NCBI GenBank assembly: GCA_015657535.1 | Contig: JADHZB010000409.1 | Span: 3,815 to 24,265, forward strand | Reading direction: 5' to 3' | DNA length: 20,451 bases | DNA from: Nephromyces sp. MM_2019 | Taxonomy: Eukaryota; Apicomplexa; Aconoidasida; Nephromycida | Notes under the pieces: generated by a model | Database searches by the model: none | Told to the model about the DNA's origin: nothing | Seen by the model: only the letters and a program-made list of their open reading frames with translations | Shown: positions 17,268 to 20,451 of the stretch, piece by piece | Layout of the letters: each line of letters begins with the position of its first letter | Position numbering within the stretch: position 1 is the stretch's first letter | Program-made: the position numbers and the translations under genes

Positions 17268-20200
17268 ATGGATAGACCTTTGGAGGCCTTAAAAAGGTCT
17301 ATGCTCTACGATGATTCCCCAATAGTCGACTGTGCGATTGTGAGGGAATCTCAAGTGGCGATAGTAGAGCACTTTGGAAAGTTTAATCGGGTAGGGGGGC
17401 GGTGTGTGTGTGTCGTGTTATGTCATGAGGGTTTGATGCGTGTGTGTGATTGTGTGTGAAGGGGAAGGTGGGAGGTTTCGTGTGTATGTGATATCACTGC
17501 TGTGTAGAACAAGTTTCCATGTGTGTGCACAGACTCACAGATACTTGAAGAAAGCTTAACCAAACCTATCTGGTTCTTGCTTATGTTTCACATGCTAGCA
17601 TAGAGGCAGAGGCTCAAGCAGTTGGGATTACATAGCACACACACGCACACTTGCGAATTCGACATCTCGACTCAAGGCCAGTGGCACCAAGCTGCCTGCA
17701 CCAACATATCGTTCATAGTTATCCTTAGCTCCTCTTCATAACCTTTGGATATCACGCTGATTATATATACTTCAAGCAAGAGAATATAGTAGATTTTGGG
17801 CTATTTCTCACTAAGGAGAGCTCTGTGTGTTTGTCGCACCTTTAATTCAGATTATTGGGCCTGGATTCCACTTCATTGGTGTGTGTGGATTATGCAGAGC
17901 CCGAAGGCCACGTTTAAGCCTGCGCCTCCAGGAGCGAACGTTCCGTTGTGAGACTAAGTCGAAGAACAATGTATTCGTAGCGTTGTGTGTTTCTGTGCAG
18001 GTGCGTGTATAGGGAGATATGTGTATGGGAGGCTGTGTGTATGAGAGGGTGTGTGTGAGGGTCCGCGTGCGAAGGTGTGTGTGTGAGGACCCGCGTGCGA
18101 GGGTGTGTGTGTGAGGGTCCGCGTGCGAGGGTGTGTGTGTGAGGGTCAGCGTGCCGTGCGAGGGTGTGTATGGAAGTGTCTCATGTGTGCGTGTGTGCGA
18201 GGGTATGTGTGGGAATAAATCATGTGTGTTTAAAAGTATATGACATGTATTTGAGTGTGGAAAGGTGTGCATGGGAGGCTATGGGTGCAGGCATATGATG
18301 TGTGTGTCTGTGTGGAAGTGTGTAATGCGTGTATCCGTTTTAAGAGTATAATACGCGTGTATATATGTCTCTACTCTAACTTCCTGTATGACTCATATCC
18401 TTTCACTAACTGCATGAACTCTCCTTCGCTTTTAATATTTGCAGTTTCAGGTGAAGAAGGGGAACATCTATGAGGTAAAAAGGAGTTTTTGGGTGTACAT
18501 ACACTAGGCATTTATTTATTGAATTCACTAGTTTTTTTTTATAAAACTGATGGTTTTATTATTCATTAAAGTTTTTGTGTGTGCGCCTGTGTTGGAACGT
18601 CTTTATGAACGTGTGCAGAGTATCCTTACGATTGTGTGTGTTTGAAGCTTCCTTATCAATGTGTTTGTGAACCACCTTTGTGAATGTGTGTGTGTGTAGG
18701 CTTTTTACTCGCTGCAAGATGCTGAGGCGCAGCTTCAAGCATTTGTTTATGCTTCAATCAGAGCCTCCATCCCTTTGTTGGAGTTGGATGACGTCTTCGG
18801 TGAGTAGCTGCCCAGAAGAAACAAAAATTTTTGCACACACAGAGAGAGGACTAAATAAAAATAGAATCATGCACACACATGTCGTGTCGTAGCTGCAGAT
18901 AATTGCTGATATGCACAACACACACACTCACGCACGCACGCACACACACACGCTGAGTAATAGCCATATGAGCCTTTGCACACATGGAAAATCACCAATT
19001 AAAGGGTTTATTTATTCAGCAGAACATGATGATACGCATTTTTTAAGCATTTAAGAGGATGGACACACGCACAGCATTCTTCGCTATGCATATTTATGCT
19101 ATGCGAAAACTGTGTGTGTGCGTGTTTGCATATCTTTATCATAAAAAATACGCTCTATACCTGCTATGCGAACACGCTGTTTTTGGTACTGCTATGTATG
19201 TGTATGTGTGTGTTCAGAGCAGCAAAAATCTATCTCCGACAGCGTGCAGGCGGATGTTTCAGATCAAATGGCTGCTTATGGCTACGAAATAGTAGATGTT
19301 TTGCTTGTAGACATTTCCCCTAACAAACTTGTCGCAGAGTCGATGAATATGGTGAATACTTCTAAGCGTAATAGACTTGCAAGGAAGGAGATAGCTGAGG
19401 TAATAGCTGTAGTGACACACAAACAGTAGCACTCACTGTTGTGTGCTGCTTTTTTCTTGTGTGTGTGGGTGTTTGTATGTGTGTGAGTGTGAGTTTTTTT
19501 GTGTGTGGGTTTTTTTATGTGTGTGTGCTAGGAAGATGTTTGAACGAGAGCATGATCGGCTGTAAGTTTATATTCCAGTGTGTGTAGCGATGCTTACTGT
19601 ATTTTCATTGGGTTTTTCATCAAATCAATTCTGGTTCGTCTGTGATAATCCAGAAGCGCATGCACACACGTTAGACTTGTTTTAGTGTATATACACCGAC
19701 TTACCCTCTGAAACTTCTTTCTTAACGTATGTGTGTGTAAAACCGAGCATCATTGACTATCGTGATATTTTGTGGGCTTGAAATGCATGAAGATGGTGTG
19801 CGTATACTCTCAAAAACTGCCTTAATTGAAGTGTTCTTTCTCTTCATCTATGCTACAGGCAAGAAAGATGCAAATCATAAAAAGTGCTGAGGCTAGCTCG
19901 ACAGCGAATAAACTCTTGGTATGTGTGTGTTACCTTTAAACCTATACTCATCGCCTGAGTGTGCTGCTGTAAATGTAGCTGGTGCGCATGAGTGAGTCAT
20001 TTAGTATATTTGTCGGCTAGTGTGTGTGTTGTGTTGTTTTTTGTGCAATGCTTGATTGTGTGGGTGTGTTTGTGTGTTTCAGTATGTATGTATGTGTGAA
20101 TGTGTTGTGTTGTTTTGTGTGTGATGTTTGATTTTGTTCATGTATGTGTGTATGTGCTTGTGTGTGTGTTGTCTTTATTGCTGAGCTACGCTTTGATATT

Positions 20201-20451
20201 TTACTTGCCTTTTTCTTGATTTATTTCTATAAAACGAAGTGTTTTTACATGCAGATATACATCAGTTGAAAGCTGCAAGAAATATTGCTTCTCGAGAGGT
20301 TGGTGTACGTACACCTCTCATAGCTCACACATATATTGAAGACTTGCTTCACATACCTTCCAGTTTACACTATTGCGCATGCACACACCAAGGACCCTGT
20401 TGGCACACCCTCCGCTGTACATACACCTTCCCCAAAAAAAAAAAAACACAC
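17268..20451 (+). CDS. HIR-type SPFH/band-7 protein, seven exons visible (3' end outside window)
   Basis: HIR proteins are stomatin/prohibitin relatives that oligomerise on the inner face of membranes and organise microdomains; their role in alveolates is unclear to me. Exons: 17268-17390 (MDRPLEALKR...VAIVEHFGKFNR), 17851-18000 (IIGPGFHFIGVC...RCETKSKNNVFVALCVSVQ), 18445-18474 (FQVKKGNIYE), 18700-18799 (AFYSLQDAEAQLQAFVYASI...LLELDDVF), 19218-19399 (EQQKS...AAYGYEIVDVLLVDISP...LARKEIAE), 19859-19918 (ARKMQIIKSAEASSTANKLL) and 20266-20298 (LKAARNIASRE). All joins keep frame: phase 0 except the exon 4/5 join, which splits one Glu codon. The joined 226 residues follow the HIR order, including CETK-x-x-NVFV, the A-Y-G-Y helix-strand, VDI-x-P and a terminal Ala/Glu-rich helix. 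About 60 C-terminal residues are missing. Donors vary (GTAGGG, GTGCGT, GTAAAA, GTGAGT, GTAATA, GTATGT, GTTGGT). Exon 7 needs the CATCAG acceptor, because the nearer GCAG gives a stop. The frame stays open past 20298 to the edge, so that border is least certain. Confidence 0.85.
17391..17850 (+). other. HIR intron 1 with TG and CA tracts
   Basis: 460 bases, donor GTAGGG, acceptor TTTAATTCAG. TG-rich just after the donor (17398-17530) and with a (CA)n block near 17636-17652, so the two could pair within the transcript. No frame inside is credible. Confidence 0.75.
18045..18170. repeat. 28-bp minisatellite in HIR intron 2
   Basis: About four units of GAGGGTGTGTGTGTGAGGGT(CCGCGTGC) in tandem. 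Variants include GAAGG for GAGGG, GGACCC for GGGTCC and GTCAGC for GTCCGC; the first copy has a shorter TG run and the last is followed by a CGTGC duplication. The array lies inside the 444-base intron 2 (18001-18444), in the same TG-rich context as the intron generally. Confidence 0.85.
18800..19217 (+). other. HIR intron 4 with CA block followed by TG block
   Basis: 418 bases, donor GTGAGT, acceptor GTGTGTTCAG. A (CA)n-rich block at 18828-18955, including CACGCACGCACGCACACA, is followed by TG-rich sequence from 19108 to 19213. The two are complementary and could fold the intron into a stem. Confidence 0.7.
19919..20265 (+). other. HIR intron 6, TG-rich
   Basis: 347 bases, donor GTATGTGTGTG. 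TG/TTG-rich over 20020-20170, with a ~63-base imperfect duplication (TGTGTTGTGTTGTTTT... then TGATT, repeated). The acceptor is taken as CATCAG at 20265, because using GCAG at 20254 would put a stop in frame after the phase-0 exon 6. Confidence 0.6.

Noticed and set aside
20433..20451. A-run near the right edge as a poly(A) end
   Set aside because: It lies within continuing genomic sequence and past a gene that still lacks its C-terminus, so it is a genomic A-run.

Overview
The window looks like nuclear DNA of an apicomplexan-type alveolate. The argument rests on four conserved, intron-containing eukaryotic genes. One reads as PhIL1, an apical inner-membrane-complex protein that I know only from Apicomplexa. 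Base composition is moderately AT-rich by eye. Genes are sparse, with kilobases between them, and CA/TG low-complexity tracts lie between and inside them. There is no sign of bacterial, plasmid or viral organisation, and no rRNA or tRNA gene was recognised.

Layout, left to right. (1) Bases 1-312, minus strand: first coding exon of SPT16 (FACT histone chaperone), running off the left edge, with a C-rich leader behind it. (2) 0.5-4.8 kb: CA- and TG-rich tracts, a decayed 24-bp minisatellite and unassigned sequence. (3) 4.86-6.25 kb, minus: a PhIL1-like gene of at least two exons, with a 60-bp tandem repeat abutting its stop codon. (4) 6.3-12.3 kb: mostly unassigned. It contains a perfect 58-bp palindrome, a purine tract, a possible tiny two-exon gene near 8.8-9.1 kb, a degenerate repeat near 10.3-10.6 kb and a CA-rich block. 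(5) 12.79-13.76 kb, minus: a complete two-exon DAD1/OST2 gene (oligosaccharyltransferase subunit) with a GC-AG intron carrying a 29-bp minisatellite. (6) 14-17.2 kb: CA tracts, degenerate repeats and ambiguous exon-like segments. (7) 17.27 kb to the right edge, plus: a multi-exon gene for a hypersensitive-induced-response (HIR)-type SPFH/band-7 protein. Seven exons are visible, including a 30-bp microexon, and the last exons lie outside.

The four genes belong to unrelated processes: chromatin transcription, pellicle cytoskeleton, N-glycosylation and membrane microdomains. They do not form a functional cluster. What they share is architecture: TG-rich introns, minisatellites inside introns or against gene ends, and pyrimidine-rich leaders before at least three start codons. 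Gene structures were worked out by hand from splice signals plus protein-family alignment from memory, with no database search, so exon borders are proposals.
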